The notes beneath the pieces are model-generated. The model was not told where the DNA came from. It saw only the letters and a list, made by a program, of their open reading frames with translations, and did not search any database. Source: Alteromonadaceae bacterium (lineage in GTDB: Bacteria; Pseudomonadota; Gammaproteobacteria; Enterobacterales; Alteromonadaceae). Taken from it: a stretch of 62,516 nt of DNA. Shown here in pieces: positions 55,424 through 62,516 of this stretch; the first letter of the stretch is position 1, and every line of letters starts with the position of its first letter. Where the stretch lies: NCBI GenBank assembly GCA_013216015.1, contig JABSOI010000037.1, positions 1 to 62,516 on the forward strand. The letters are read 5' to 3'. The translations under genes and the position numbers were made by a program.

Positions 55424-55855
55424 CTATTGATCATCACAAAGTCTCAGTCCGTTTATTTCGCACCAGTCTATTAATCCTCGATCGACATGCTCCGTTTCAA
55501 ATTGATACCAATTGTCTAATAGTCCTTTAAAATTGAGTAATACTTTAAATTTTCCGTATGCACCTGCACGACGAAAATATGCGTATACATTTTCAAGTTC
55601 TTCAGGAATAAACGACTCTGTAAATTTTATCGCTAATCTACGACCTAAATCTAAATCAACCTTAGTTGGAACCATTATATACCGGTCATTTTCGTGTAAA
55701 TCAACAGGAGGACTGTCTAATTCACACAAATCATCTTCAAAACCAACTACCCAAACTTTACCAGTTACAGTACAAACATAGGCTGACATTTCAAACCTGT
55801 CAGCACTAACTGTTTCCATAGCAAACTCTAAATCTTGTTTAATAACATTAATCAT
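55424..55855 (-). CDS. UPF0158-family protein
   Basis: A 143-residue soluble protein of the UPF0158 family (EMSAYVCTVTGKVWVV; YIMVPTKVDLDLGRRLA; FRRAGAYGKFKVLL, LLDNWYQFE). No known function. The start is ATG 55855 with GAGGG seven bases upstream; a TTG at 55861 is less likely. It follows the UPF0149-like gene by 9 bp and is co-transcribed with it. Confidence 0.9.
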   Translation of the reverse strand: MINVIKQDLEFAMETVSADRFEMSAYVCTVTGKVWVVGFEDDLCELDSPPVDLHENDRYIMVPTKVDLDLGRRLAIKFTESFIPEELENVYAYFRRAGAYGKFKVLLNFKGLLDNWYQFETEHVDRGLIDWCEINGLRLCDDQ

Positions 55856-55864
55856 AAGCAACCC

Positions 55865-57130
55865 TCATTTATTTTTTCTTAACCAAAACAGCGAACCTTC
55901 AACTGAACGCCAAGTTTCTTTTCCAGCCATATTCAGATAAACAAACACTTCCGATTTTTCTCCCGGCTGATAAAACTCCGGAGGTTCTTCAGGTGCTTGA
56001 TTCCGACCTGTTATGTACCTTTCAAAATATTTATTAGCTTTTTTTAATTGTTTTTTTAATGCCTTAGACTCTTTACAATCACCATATTGAGCATAACAAG
56101 ACAGCACTTTCGCAGAAAATACAAACAAGCTGGGTTCAACAATAGGTAATAGTAATTTATCTAATTCCTGCCAGCGCTTAGCTAGGATCAAGTAACTAAA
56201 TAATGGATATCGGTTGGCTTGATTATCATTAGGATTGAGCACTAACAAATCCTTTAATTCCTCAATGGCTTCAGCCAATTTACCCTCAGAAAAATTAAGC
56301 CTTGCCCGTCTTGATCTTAAGGTCATATAAGTTCTGGTTTGATGTAATCCCCAAAATATTCCTGTATTCTCCCTAATAAAATCTTCGCCCATATCTTCTT
56401 CAATATGGCCAATAACTTCATTCAGTGCAGTTCTAATACAAGGGCTACTTTGTGTCATCACATTAAACATAAAATCTTCAAACGCATCTTGACCAAAATC
56501 TTCAAATTCTCCATATTCGCCGTCATCTAAATCATCGCTTAGGTCATATTCAGACATTTTCTCATCAGCGAAACGCATTAAATAAATGGTATTACAGATA
56601 TAAGTAGACAACATTCTTTTGGATTCATGAGCAATATATTGATAGTCTCCAGACATTATCGAAAAAGCCTGCTTAGCGTATGTAACGCTGGTATAACCAA
56701 GTAACAACTCCTTTAAATAATTAAGCTCTTTCCTCTGGTTATTATTAAGCGTTCGGTTATTAATGAATTTAAGTCCCTTTAACATACCTGAACACCATTG
56801 TGGTAATGGCTGTCCTTTTGCTAATGAAGCTTCAATATTCTTTTTCGACAACACACATTTGGCTGGAAGCTGTAAATCCTGAAGCATCACTTTTTCCATT
56901 TGAATGTTATAAAGTTGCAATACTGCATTCATGTAATCTATTTCAAGGTGTTCATCAAAATTTACTGTGCCAAATAAATCACCAATCCAACGAGAGAAAG
57001 GTATTAACACAGGACACGTTGCCAGCCCCATAAAATAACCTAAAATAAAATAATAATCGGGCTGGTGATGACTCAAACTAGAATATTTAATTACTTGCGT
57101 ACGAATTTTTGAGAGTGATAACATTGTCAT
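55865..57130 (-). CDS. UPF0149/YecA-like protein with helical repeats
   Basis: A 421-residue protein. The N-terminal 70 residues resemble UPF0149/YecA (DYYFILGYFMGLATCPVLIP, RWIGDLFG). An acidic stretch (DLSDDLDDGEYGEFEDFG, near residue 195) follows. The C-terminal part is TPR-like (RARLNFSEGKLAEAIEELKD; YLILAKRWQELDKLL). Function unknown. Two ATGs (57130, 57124) are possible starts. Confidence 0.7.
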   Translation of the reverse strand: MTMLSLSKIRTQVIKYSSLSHHQPDYYFILGYFMGLATCPVLIPFSRWIGDLFGTVNFDEHLEIDYMNAVLQLYNIQMEKVMLQDLQLPAKCVLSKKNIEASLAKGQPLPQWCSGMLKGLKFINNRTLNNNQRKELNYLKELLLGYTSVTYAKQAFSIMSGDYQYIAHESKRMLSTYICNTIYLMRFADEKMSEYDLSDDLDDGEYGEFEDFGQDAFEDFMFNVMTQSSPCIRTALNEVIGHIEEDMGEDFIRENTGIFWGLHQTRTYMTLRSRRARLNFSEGKLAEAIEELKDLLVLNPNDNQANRYPLFSYLILAKRWQELDKLLLPIVEPSLFVFSAKVLSCYAQYGDCKESKALKKQLKKANKYFERYITGRNQAPEEPPEFYQPGEKSEVFVYLNMAGKETWRSVEGSLFWLRKNK

Positions 57131-57429
57131 TGTCTATACTTATTGCAATCGGAAAACAGTATTACAAACAATAAATTATTTTTAAGTACGAAGACAGGTG
57201 TATGTTATAGCAATTTCATCTATTTAATAATCAAAAGTTGTATACAAAAGAAGCTTGGGGTGTTTAATAAATCTATTTTATGTTTTAATATCAATTCAGC
57301 TAATTAATGATGATTGTGTTATTATTCACATTACTAAAAAACTAAAAACACTAAAAAACTAAAAACAAATTTATAAACTTATATTGATGGCTATAACCAT
57401 CCCATATAAATTCTGTCAGGTAAAAAAAC

Positions 57430-57849
57430 ATGAAAGCCCCTTTGTACGAAGAAATTCTTAGCTTGTCCGTAGAAATCTCAAATGCATCAACCCAAGATGA
57501 TTCAATTTCAAGAGCAGATGCCTGGAAGAAATTACAAAAACTCTGTGCAACCAATCAGGATTCACCAAAAGATCATCCTTTGCAATGGGAAGCTTTGGCT
57601 GACTTTACTGATGACGGTGATCAGGCAATTGAAATCTATCAAATAGGCCTGAACATCGCAGATAAATTAAATTTGAATCAGCATAGTGCTTCAATTTATT
57701 TAGCAATAACTGAAAGGTACCAGGAGTTCGGTGAGTCCGAAAAGGCATTAGAATTTGCAAGCAAAGCAAATGAATTTGCGCAGTTAACAGCCGATGAAGA
57801 TTTGAAAACAGAAATTTCGGAACTGTTAACCAATTTGAAAGATACTTAA
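57430..57849 (+). CDS. Small TPR-type protein
   Basis: A 139-residue acidic soluble protein with two or three helical hairpins of TPR type (DQAIEIYQIGLNIADKLNLN; ERYQEFGESEKALEFASKAN). AGGTAAAAAAAC precedes the ATG. It diverges from the UPF0149-like gene. A protein-interaction role is likely; nothing more specific can be said. Confidence 0.75.
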   Translation: MKAPLYEEILSLSVEISNASTQDDSISRADAWKKLQKLCATNQDSPKDHPLQWEALADFTDDGDQAIEIYQIGLNIADKLNLNQHSASIYLAITERYQEFGESEKALEFASKANEFAQLTADEDLKTEISELLTNLKDT

Positions 57850-57896
57850 GTAATATAACAGCTCACCAATTTTTACTACCATACTACTTTGGTTTA

Positions 57897-57966
57897 TCGC
57901 AGTTAACTGTGACTGATACTATAACAAACTGTTTTACAATGCTTAATAGCTAAAACCAACTCAACT
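57897..57966. repeat. Truncated family-1 element
   Basis: AGTTAACTGTGACT of the left terminal repeat is joined directly to the right interior in reverse orientation (AACAAACTGTTTTACAATGC and on to CAACTCAACTTT), so most of the element, including the palindromes, has been lost. Confidence 0.65.
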
Positions 57967-58065
57967 TTTTTAGTGACGACATATTACCGCGTTGGATATA
58001 TAATCTGCTATTTTATATTAACCCTATATTAATTCTGATAATACATGTTGATTTAAAAGTATAAG

Positions 58066-58102
58066 AACGGTGCCATTTCAATAGTTGAAAGCACCGTTTT
58101 CT
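58066..58102. terminator. Intrinsic terminator
   Basis: Stem AACGGTGC/GCACCGTT with an inner TTCAA/TTGAA pairing, followed by TTTTCTT. It lies about 215 bp after the TPR gene on the plus strand. Confidence 0.75.
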
Positions 58103-58275
58103 TCCAAATATACCACACAATCCTGTCACCAATTAACTCCATAGCTGAATAGCTGAATAGCTGAACCAATAATTAAAACGATACATTGATATTGCTTATA
58201 ATTTAGTCATTATGTTACTGTACTGTTAAATCAATGATAAATTAATATTTTATCGTTTGATATTTTATAAATTCT

Positions 58276-58297
58276 GTCTAGATGAACTAGTCTAGAC
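58276..58297. promoter_or_regulatory. Inverted repeat upstream of the methanethiol oxidase gene
   Basis: GTCTAGA (58276-58282) and TCTAGAC (58291-58297) form a symmetric site centred 85 bp upstream of the start codon, in a place fit for a dimeric regulator. No regulator gene is adjacent; identification is by symmetry only. Confidence 0.4.
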
Positions 58298-58370
58298 AAG
58301 GGCTGGTGATAGATTCATTCAGCTTAAAAATTTAATTATTTTACTGTGGTTGTTCTTTATGGAGATTAAA

Positions 58371-59738
58371 ATGGAAAATAAACATTTCAGAAAGCAATTC
58401 AGCAGACAGTGTAAATTTATAATGTTACTACTGGCGTCAGTATTTGTGATCAATCCCGCATCTGCTGATGAAACCTGTATGTCACCCTATATGGTTAAAA
58501 TTGTCGGCCAGGAAGATTTTATTTACGTCTGGACTTTGGGAGTTGAAGGTCTGGGTGACGGACAGGATAAAATGGTAACGGTTGATGCCAATCCAAAATC
58601 CAAACATTATGGCAAAGTTATATACTCTGAATCGGTTGGTGGCAGAAATGAAGCACATCATTCTGGCTTTACTGACGATCGTAAATATTTATGGGCCGGC
58701 GGATTAGATTCTAACAAAATCTTTATCTTTGATGTTCATACTGATCCTGCTAAAGCAATATTAGTAAAAACTATTGATGACTTTGTCAGCAAAAGTGGCG
58801 GAGTTGTTGGTCCTCATACAACTTATGCATTACCAGGAAGAATGCTGATCACCGGGCTGTCTAATCATAAAGATCATGGTGGTAGAACAGCATTGGTGGA
58901 ATATACAAATCAGGGTAAGTACATAGGTACTTACTGGATGCCAACAGATGATAATTTACAGGGTGCTATTAAATCCGGCAAATACGCCGATGGATATGGT
59001 TATGATGTAAGAGCTCTTCCTCGTCGCAATATAATGTTAACTTCTTCTTTCACTGGTTGGTCAAACTATATGAAAGATTTTGGCGAAGTGTTAGCTGATC
59101 CGGAAGCGATGAAACGGTTTGGTAATACTATGGTTGTCTGGGATTTACATACCCGCAAACCAAAGCAGGTATTAGATGTTCCAGGAGCACCTTTAGAAAT
59201 TAGATGTGCATGGGGAGCAGAACATAATTATTGTTTTTCAACAACCGCTTTAACCTCGCAAATTGTATTGATTGAGGAAACGAAAGAAGGTACATGGAAA
59301 GCTTCAAATGTTGCAGATATTGGTGTCCCTTCAGACATTCCACTACCTGTAGATATTTCTATCAGCAGTGATGACTCTATGTTGTGGGTTAATACCTTTA
59401 TGGACGGAAAAACCCGAGGATTTGATATCACAGATCCACATCACCCTAAACAAGTTTACGAGAAAAAAATTGGTGCTCAAGTAAACATGGTTTCATCTAG
59501 CTGGGATGGTAAACGTTTATATTATACAGGCTCTTTACTTGCTAACTGGGATAAAAAAGGTGCCGATGACGAACAGTACCTTAAGTTATATCATTGGAAT
59601 GGCAAAAAAATGACAGAGAAATTTCATATCGATTTTTATGCTGAAAAATTAGGGCGAGCTCATCAAATGCGATTTGGTGCATATTCTCTCTATGGTAAAA
59701 AATGGAAAAAAACTACGCTAAGGCAGATTAAAGTGTAG
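58371..59738 (+). CDS. mtoX: Methanethiol oxidase (selenium-binding protein SBP56 family)
   Basis: The 455-residue protein has a signal peptide (FIMLLLASVFVINPASADE) and then the SBP56 seven-bladed propeller: AHHSGFTDDRKYLWAGGLDS, GPHTTYALPGRMLITGLSN, PLEIRCAWG, PVDISISSDD, SLLANWD, GRAHQMRFG. Conserved His residues bind copper. Characterised bacterial members convert methanethiol with oxygen to formaldehyde, sulfide and hydrogen peroxide in the periplasm. The ATG at 58371 follows GGAGATTAAA. The next gene encodes SCO1 and MauG domains, the known neighbours of mtoX, supporting the call. It is shorter at the C-terminus than none of the usual blocks, so it looks intact. Confidence 0.9.
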   Translation: MENKHFRKQFSRQCKFIMLLLASVFVINPASADETCMSPYMVKIVGQEDFIYVWTLGVEGLGDGQDKMVTVDANPKSKHYGKVIYSESVGGRNEAHHSGFTDDRKYLWAGGLDSNKIFIFDVHTDPAKAILVKTIDDFVSKSGGVVGPHTTYALPGRMLITGLSNHKDHGGRTALVEYTNQGKYIGTYWMPTDDNLQGAIKSGKYADGYGYDVRALPRRNIMLTSSFTGWSNYMKDFGEVLADPEAMKRFGNTMVVWDLHTRKPKQVLDVPGAPLEIRCAWGAEHNYCFSTTALTSQIVLIEETKEGTWKASNVADIGVPSDIPLPVDISISSDDSMLWVNTFMDGKTRGFDITDPHHPKQVYEKKIGAQVNMVSSSWDGKRLYYTGSLLANWDKKGADDEQYLKLYHWNGKKMTEKFHIDFYAEKLGRAHQMRFGAYSLYGKKWKKTTLRQIKV

Positions 59739-59739
59739 C

Positions 59740-59866
59740 GCTGTAGATGGGTTAGCAAGAGGTTTAACCCATCAATTTTTTTCTCAGAAGATTTTAATAT
59801 GTTATATCTGTTGCTGCATTAGTTGATGGGTTACGCCTTCGGCTAACCCGTACTACGATTAAAAGA
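59740..59866. repeat. Family-1 interior fragment
   Basis: Two palindromes, GATGGGTTAGC...TTTAACCCATC and GATGGGTTACGCCTTCGGCTAACCCGT, in the same order and spacing as in the complete elements. Terminal repeats are absent. Confidence 0.75.
59746..59782 (+). terminator. Repeat-derived intrinsic terminator after mtoX
   Basis: Stem GATGGGTTA/TAACCCATC (one unpaired base in the loop side) is followed by AATTTTTTTCT, a proper T-run, 8 bp after the mtoX stop codon. The repeat provides the hairpin. Confidence 0.8.
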
Positions 59867-59905
59867 GCCCAATAGACTATACAGAAATATTAATTTTACT
59901 GTCTA

Positions 59906-60081
59906 TACCCAAACCACTTTGAAATGCAGAATTGTGAAAGTCGAGAAACGGCTATATGCAAGGCATTAAATTTTGCTAATAGTTATTCTATTGGGAAGTT
60001 TAATAACGCAGGAGATCGCCGTTTATCGCCTTGCCCGAAGGGAGCTTAGCTCTGAACCTGCATTTCCAAGTGGCTTGGGTA
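59906..60081. mobile_element. Family-2-related MITE, 176 bp
   Basis: Ends TACCCAAACCACTTTGAAAT and (opposite strand) TACCCAAGCCACTTGGAAAT are inverted repeats, with TA on both sides. The outermost bases match the 159-bp family-2 elements but the interior differs. It lies just upstream of the SCO1-MauG gene. Confidence 0.8.
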
Positions 60082-60127
60082 TATAACCACAGAAAAATAA
60101 AAATCACCAAAATAAAGGAAATATACG

Positions 60128-62233
60128 TTGAAATATAGGTTGAAGTTTTCCACAGCGAAGCCCGCTACTTTAGGGTTATATATCTTTATCACCAGCATGT
60201 TAATCATTCCTTTGGGTTTGGCAGCAGAACCTGCCGACAATGCTAAACCTGATGTTTCTGAGCGTGTAATTTCTGAGCCTAATACTTCTGAACCTGAAGT
60301 ACAATTGATCGCCCCCGGATATGGTGAATTAGACTTTGAACCACCCGAGGCAGGTAGCTACCACTTACCCATTTTGGCTGATGCTCATAACGAAAAAGTA
60401 CTAAATACCGAGGGTGATTTTGTTGAATTTCATCAATTGTTCAAAGGTAAATATACCCTGCTGAGTTTTATGTATAGCAGTTGCAATGATGTAAATGGTT
60501 GTCCCCTTACTTATGTCGTTTTTAACCGAATACGGCAAATGGCGACTAAAGATCCCGAGATTAATAATAATCTAAGATTTATCAGCATGAGTTTTGATCC
60601 TGAAAATGACACCCCTGAAGCGATTAAGGCAATTAGTGATTCGCTGGAAGTACATGGGAAACATGACGCTCATAGCCAGCAAATGAGTGGGCACCAGATG
60701 AAAAAAAAACCTCCAATAGAATGGCTTTATTTAACCGCCGATTCACAGGAAAACTTAGAACCAATTTTGCAGCATTATAATCAAGATGTGCTGCAACAAT
60801 TAGATGAGGCTGGTAAAAACACAGGCAACTTTTCTCATATTTTACGTGTATTTCTGATTGATCCAAAAAATAAAATTCGCAATATTTATAGCGTATCCTT
60901 CTTGCATCCTGACATTATCATTAACGATGTAAAAACATTATTAATGGCAGAAGAAATGCCTACTGAACAAGAGATAACACATAAAGCTAAAAACCAGTCT
61001 GACGACAAACTTGTTCATCAAACGTCTCAACTTCAAGAGATGAAACAAAATATCCATCTTGGTCCTGGTGATCATAAAGAAAATTATCACTCTGAAAATT
61101 ATAAAACCCGCTCTGTCAGCTTGGGCGCTAGAAAAGGAGTGAACACTAACTTATTACAACTTATAGAAAACCCTCCATTAGGTTTACCCAAAGTTCCCGT
61201 CCCAGCCAATAATGCAATAACTGAAGACAAAATTGGGCTAGGAAAAAAACTATTTTTTGACCGACGATTATCTCTCAACAACACAATTTCCTGCGCAATG
61301 TGCCATATACCAGAGCAAGGATTTACTAATAATGAACTCAAAACACCCGCAGGGTTTGAAGGTAAAACAGTACGCAGAAATGCACCAACAATATACAACA
61401 CCGCCTATTTACAGAGATTTCATCATGATGGACGAGAAACCTCATTAGAAAATCAAATTTGGCAGCCACTATTAGCTAACAATGAAATGGCAATGCCCTC
61501 CATAGGCATGGTGGTAAATAAAATTGCTGATTTAACTGATTACGAAAATTTATTCGAACAAGCATTTAATGGCAAAAAAGCCAATGTAGTAACCATTGGT
61601 CAGGCAATAGCCAGTTATGAAAGAACATTAATTTCCGCAAATTCAGCCTTCGACCGCTGGCATTTTGCCAATGAAGAAAATGCTATTTCAGAAAGTGCCA
61701 AACGTGGCTTTAATTTATTCAAAGGAAAAGCCCTGTGTGTTGCCTGCCATACAGTAGAAAAAGATCACGCTTTGTTTACAGATAACAAATTACATAATAC
61801 AGGCATAGGCTGGGAAACTTCGATGCGCAAAACGCCCAAAACAAACCGAGTACAAGTTGCTCCCGGTCAATATTTAACAATAAAGCAGTCGATTATTAAA
61901 TCCGTAAGCCATGGTCCTATTGGTGATTTAGGTTTATATGAAATAACACAAAATCCAGCGGACCGCTGGCGATATCGTACCCCGAGCCTACGCAATATAG
62001 CATTAACCGCACCGTACATGCATAATGGCTCTTTAAGCACTTTAACAGACGTTGTGAGTTTTTATAATCAAGGTGGATTTAAAAATAAGGTACAATCGCC
62101 TTTAATAAAACCACTGAATTTAACCTCAAATGAGTCTGAAGATTTAGTCGATTTCCTGAAAACACTTACTGGCAGCAATGTTGAAACTCTGGTATCAGAC
62201 GCATTTGCAGCGCCAATTGGTGATGTTCATTAA
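60128..62233 (+). CDS. SCO1/SenC - MauG-type di-haem cytochrome c fusion protein
   Basis: A 701-residue secreted protein starting at TTG 60128 (AAGGA nine bases upstream) with signal peptide (LGLYIFITSMLIIPLGLAAE). Residues 75-280 form a SCO1/SenC thioredoxin-like copper domain (LLSFMYSSCNDVNGCPLT, with Cys119 and Cys125; SHILRVFLID with the ligand-type His). Residues 330-690 form a MauG/cytochrome c peroxidase domain with haem motifs CAMCH (389-393) and CVACH (537-541), plus APTIYNTAYL and PYMHNGSLSTL. In methylotrophs separate SCO1 and MauG genes accompany mtoX and mature the oxidase; here they are one polypeptide. Confidence 0.92.
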   Translation: MKYRLKFSTAKPATLGLYIFITSMLIIPLGLAAEPADNAKPDVSERVISEPNTSEPEVQLIAPGYGELDFEPPEAGSYHLPILADAHNEKVLNTEGDFVEFHQLFKGKYTLLSFMYSSCNDVNGCPLTYVVFNRIRQMATKDPEINNNLRFISMSFDPENDTPEAIKAISDSLEVHGKHDAHSQQMSGHQMKKKPPIEWLYLTADSQENLEPILQHYNQDVLQQLDEAGKNTGNFSHILRVFLIDPKNKIRNIYSVSFLHPDIIINDVKTLLMAEEMPTEQEITHKAKNQSDDKLVHQTSQLQEMKQNIHLGPGDHKENYHSENYKTRSVSLGARKGVNTNLLQLIENPPLGLPKVPVPANNAITEDKIGLGKKLFFDRRLSLNNTISCAMCHIPEQGFTNNELKTPAGFEGKTVRRNAPTIYNTAYLQRFHHDGRETSLENQIWQPLLANNEMAMPSIGMVVNKIADLTDYENLFEQAFNGKKANVVTIGQAIASYERTLISANSAFDRWHFANEENAISESAKRGFNLFKGKALCVACHTVEKDHALFTDNKLHNTGIGWETSMRKTPKTNRVQVAPGQYLTIKQSIIKSVSHGPIGDLGLYEITQNPADRWRYRTPSLRNIALTAPYMHNGSLSTLTDVVSFYNQGGFKNKVQSPLIKPLNLTSNESEDLVDFLKTLTGSNVETLVSDAFAAPIGDVH

Positions 62234-62291
62234 TTTAGGTAGTTATACCAAATCGATTAATACAAGAATAAGAAAAAACGAGGAACAACTG

Positions 62292-62444
62292 ATGCGATTA
62301 TTAATTATTATATTTTTACTGCTGAGTTCATTCATGGCCAATGCAAGTAAAGAATTAATGTCTTCTATTCATCCAATAAAACCCGCACCAGCCTTAATGC
62401 TGCCTGATACAAATGGAAAGATAATCAAGCTTACAGACTATCGA
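62292..62444 (+). pseudogene. TlpA/thioredoxin-like protein, interrupted by a group II intron
   Basis: The 51 residues visible comprise a signal peptide (RLLIIIFLLLSSFMANA) and the start of a redoxin domain (PAPALMLPDTNGKIIKLTDY-R). In TlpA-like proteins this is followed by a GKVVL strand and the CxxC site, but the frame ends at the intron boundary. GAGGAAC precedes the ATG at 62292, 58 bp after the SCO1-MauG gene, so it belongs to the same operon and probably supported copper or cytochrome maturation. The second exon would lie beyond the window. Confidence 0.8.
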
Positions 62445-62516
62445 GTAGGGTGAGGCTTTTGCCTCATCCCTCTCACAGAACCGTACGTACGGACCTCGTA
62501 TACGGCTCCTGCATAC
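62445..62516 (-). mobile_element. 3' end of a group II intron (domains V and VI)
   Basis: Read on the minus strand the last 72 bases form domain V, GAGCCGTA...TACGGTTC with inner stem TACG/CGTA, the AGC triad and a two-base CG bulge, then domain VI, AGGG-A-TGAGGC/GCCTCA-CCCT with AAAA loop and a bulged branch-point A, ending in the AC typical of the intron 3' terminus. The rest, including any reverse transcriptase gene, lies to the right of the window. It is antisense to the host gene. Confidence 0.9.

Larger units (their letters stand above)
57850..58370. other. Intergenic region upstream of the methanethiol oxidase gene
   Basis: Contains a family-1 repeat remnant (57897-57966), a terminator hairpin (58066-58102), a short repeat AGCTGAATAGCTGAA at about 58143 and an inverted repeat GTCTAGA/TCTAGAC at 58276-58297. 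No gene. Confidence 0.75.
59739..60127. other. Gap between mtoX and the SCO1-MauG gene
   Basis: 389 bp filled by two repeats: a family-1 interior (59740-59866), whose first hairpin acts as a terminator, and a family-2 relative (59906-60081). Only about 46 bp remain before the next start codon. Confidence 0.85.

Noticed and set aside
60046-60240. Minus-strand 64-codon frame across the SCO1-MauG start
   Set aside because: It overlaps the MITE and the well-supported fusion gene and has no ribosome site.

Overview
The window looks like a chromosomal segment of a marine gammaproteobacterium. The best guess is an Alteromonadales or Colwelliaceae-like bacterium; this is inferred from low overall GC, a laminarinase-type GH16 enzyme, a large TonB-dependent receptor, abundant UPF0149/UPF0158/CDGSH/YgjV-type housekeeping proteins and a very dense load of short non-autonomous repeats. 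No rRNA, tRNA or CRISPR array was seen.

Layout. (1) 1-1950: the start of a GH16 endo-glucanase (cut by the window edge), diverging from a LacI-type regulator with a near-palindromic operator between them. (2) 2310-22279: a minus-strand block, by eye richer in GC (about 45-48% against 35-40% outside). Read in its transcription direction it encodes an SGNH hydrolase, an AMP-forming ligase, a PLP decarboxylase, an acyl-CoA-dehydrogenase-like protein, two very divergent ketosynthase-like proteins with an unknown small protein between them, a flavin halogenase-like oxidoreductase, an alpha/beta hydrolase, an asparagine-synthetase-like pseudoenzyme and an acyl carrier protein. These are followed by an export module: TPR protein, LolD-like ATPase, TPR lipoprotein, FtsX/MacB permease, LolA-like protein and outer-membrane barrel. 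A large acyl-CoA dehydrogenase ends the block. Many neighbours overlap by 1-8 bases, so most of it is transcribed together. This carrier-protein pathway joined to a private Lol-like envelope relay is the best candidate here for an undescribed system. (3) 22280-33372: a TauE/SafE permease, a repeat-rich gap, an S4 RNA-binding protein, a TonB receptor, fhs, a BMT5/DUF2431-type methyltransferase with a C2H2 zinc finger, and a Crp/Fnr gene broken by a 158-bp element.

(4) 33447-45077: YgjV, a PAS-AraC regulator and a sugar operon: Gfo/Idh dehydrogenase, cytoplasmic TIM-barrel isomerase, MFS transporter, Tat-exported dehydrogenase small subunit, GMC oxidoreductase, periplasmic TIM-barrel isomerase, membrane AraC regulator and a GH63/trehalase-like hydrolase. 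Together they fit periplasmic 3-keto-glycoside formation and breakdown. (5) 45078-57849: a decayed zone with gene remnants, a DUF4350 gene whose signal peptide is split by a 159-bp element, a large zinc metalloprotease and a glutathionyl-hydroquinone-reductase-like gene that each carry a one-base homopolymer frameshift, a DUF885 peptidase, a CDGSH protein, UPF0158, UPF0149 and a TPR protein. (6) 58371-62516: a methanethiol oxidase (selenium-binding protein family), a fused SCO1-MauG maturation/oxidase protein, and a thioredoxin-like gene interrupted by the 3' end (domains V and VI) of a group II intron lying antisense to it.

At least four families of short inverted-repeat elements are scattered through the low-GC parts. 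Several have clear target duplications, two have demonstrably inactivated genes, and hairpins from one family sit exactly at gene ends where they could act as terminators.
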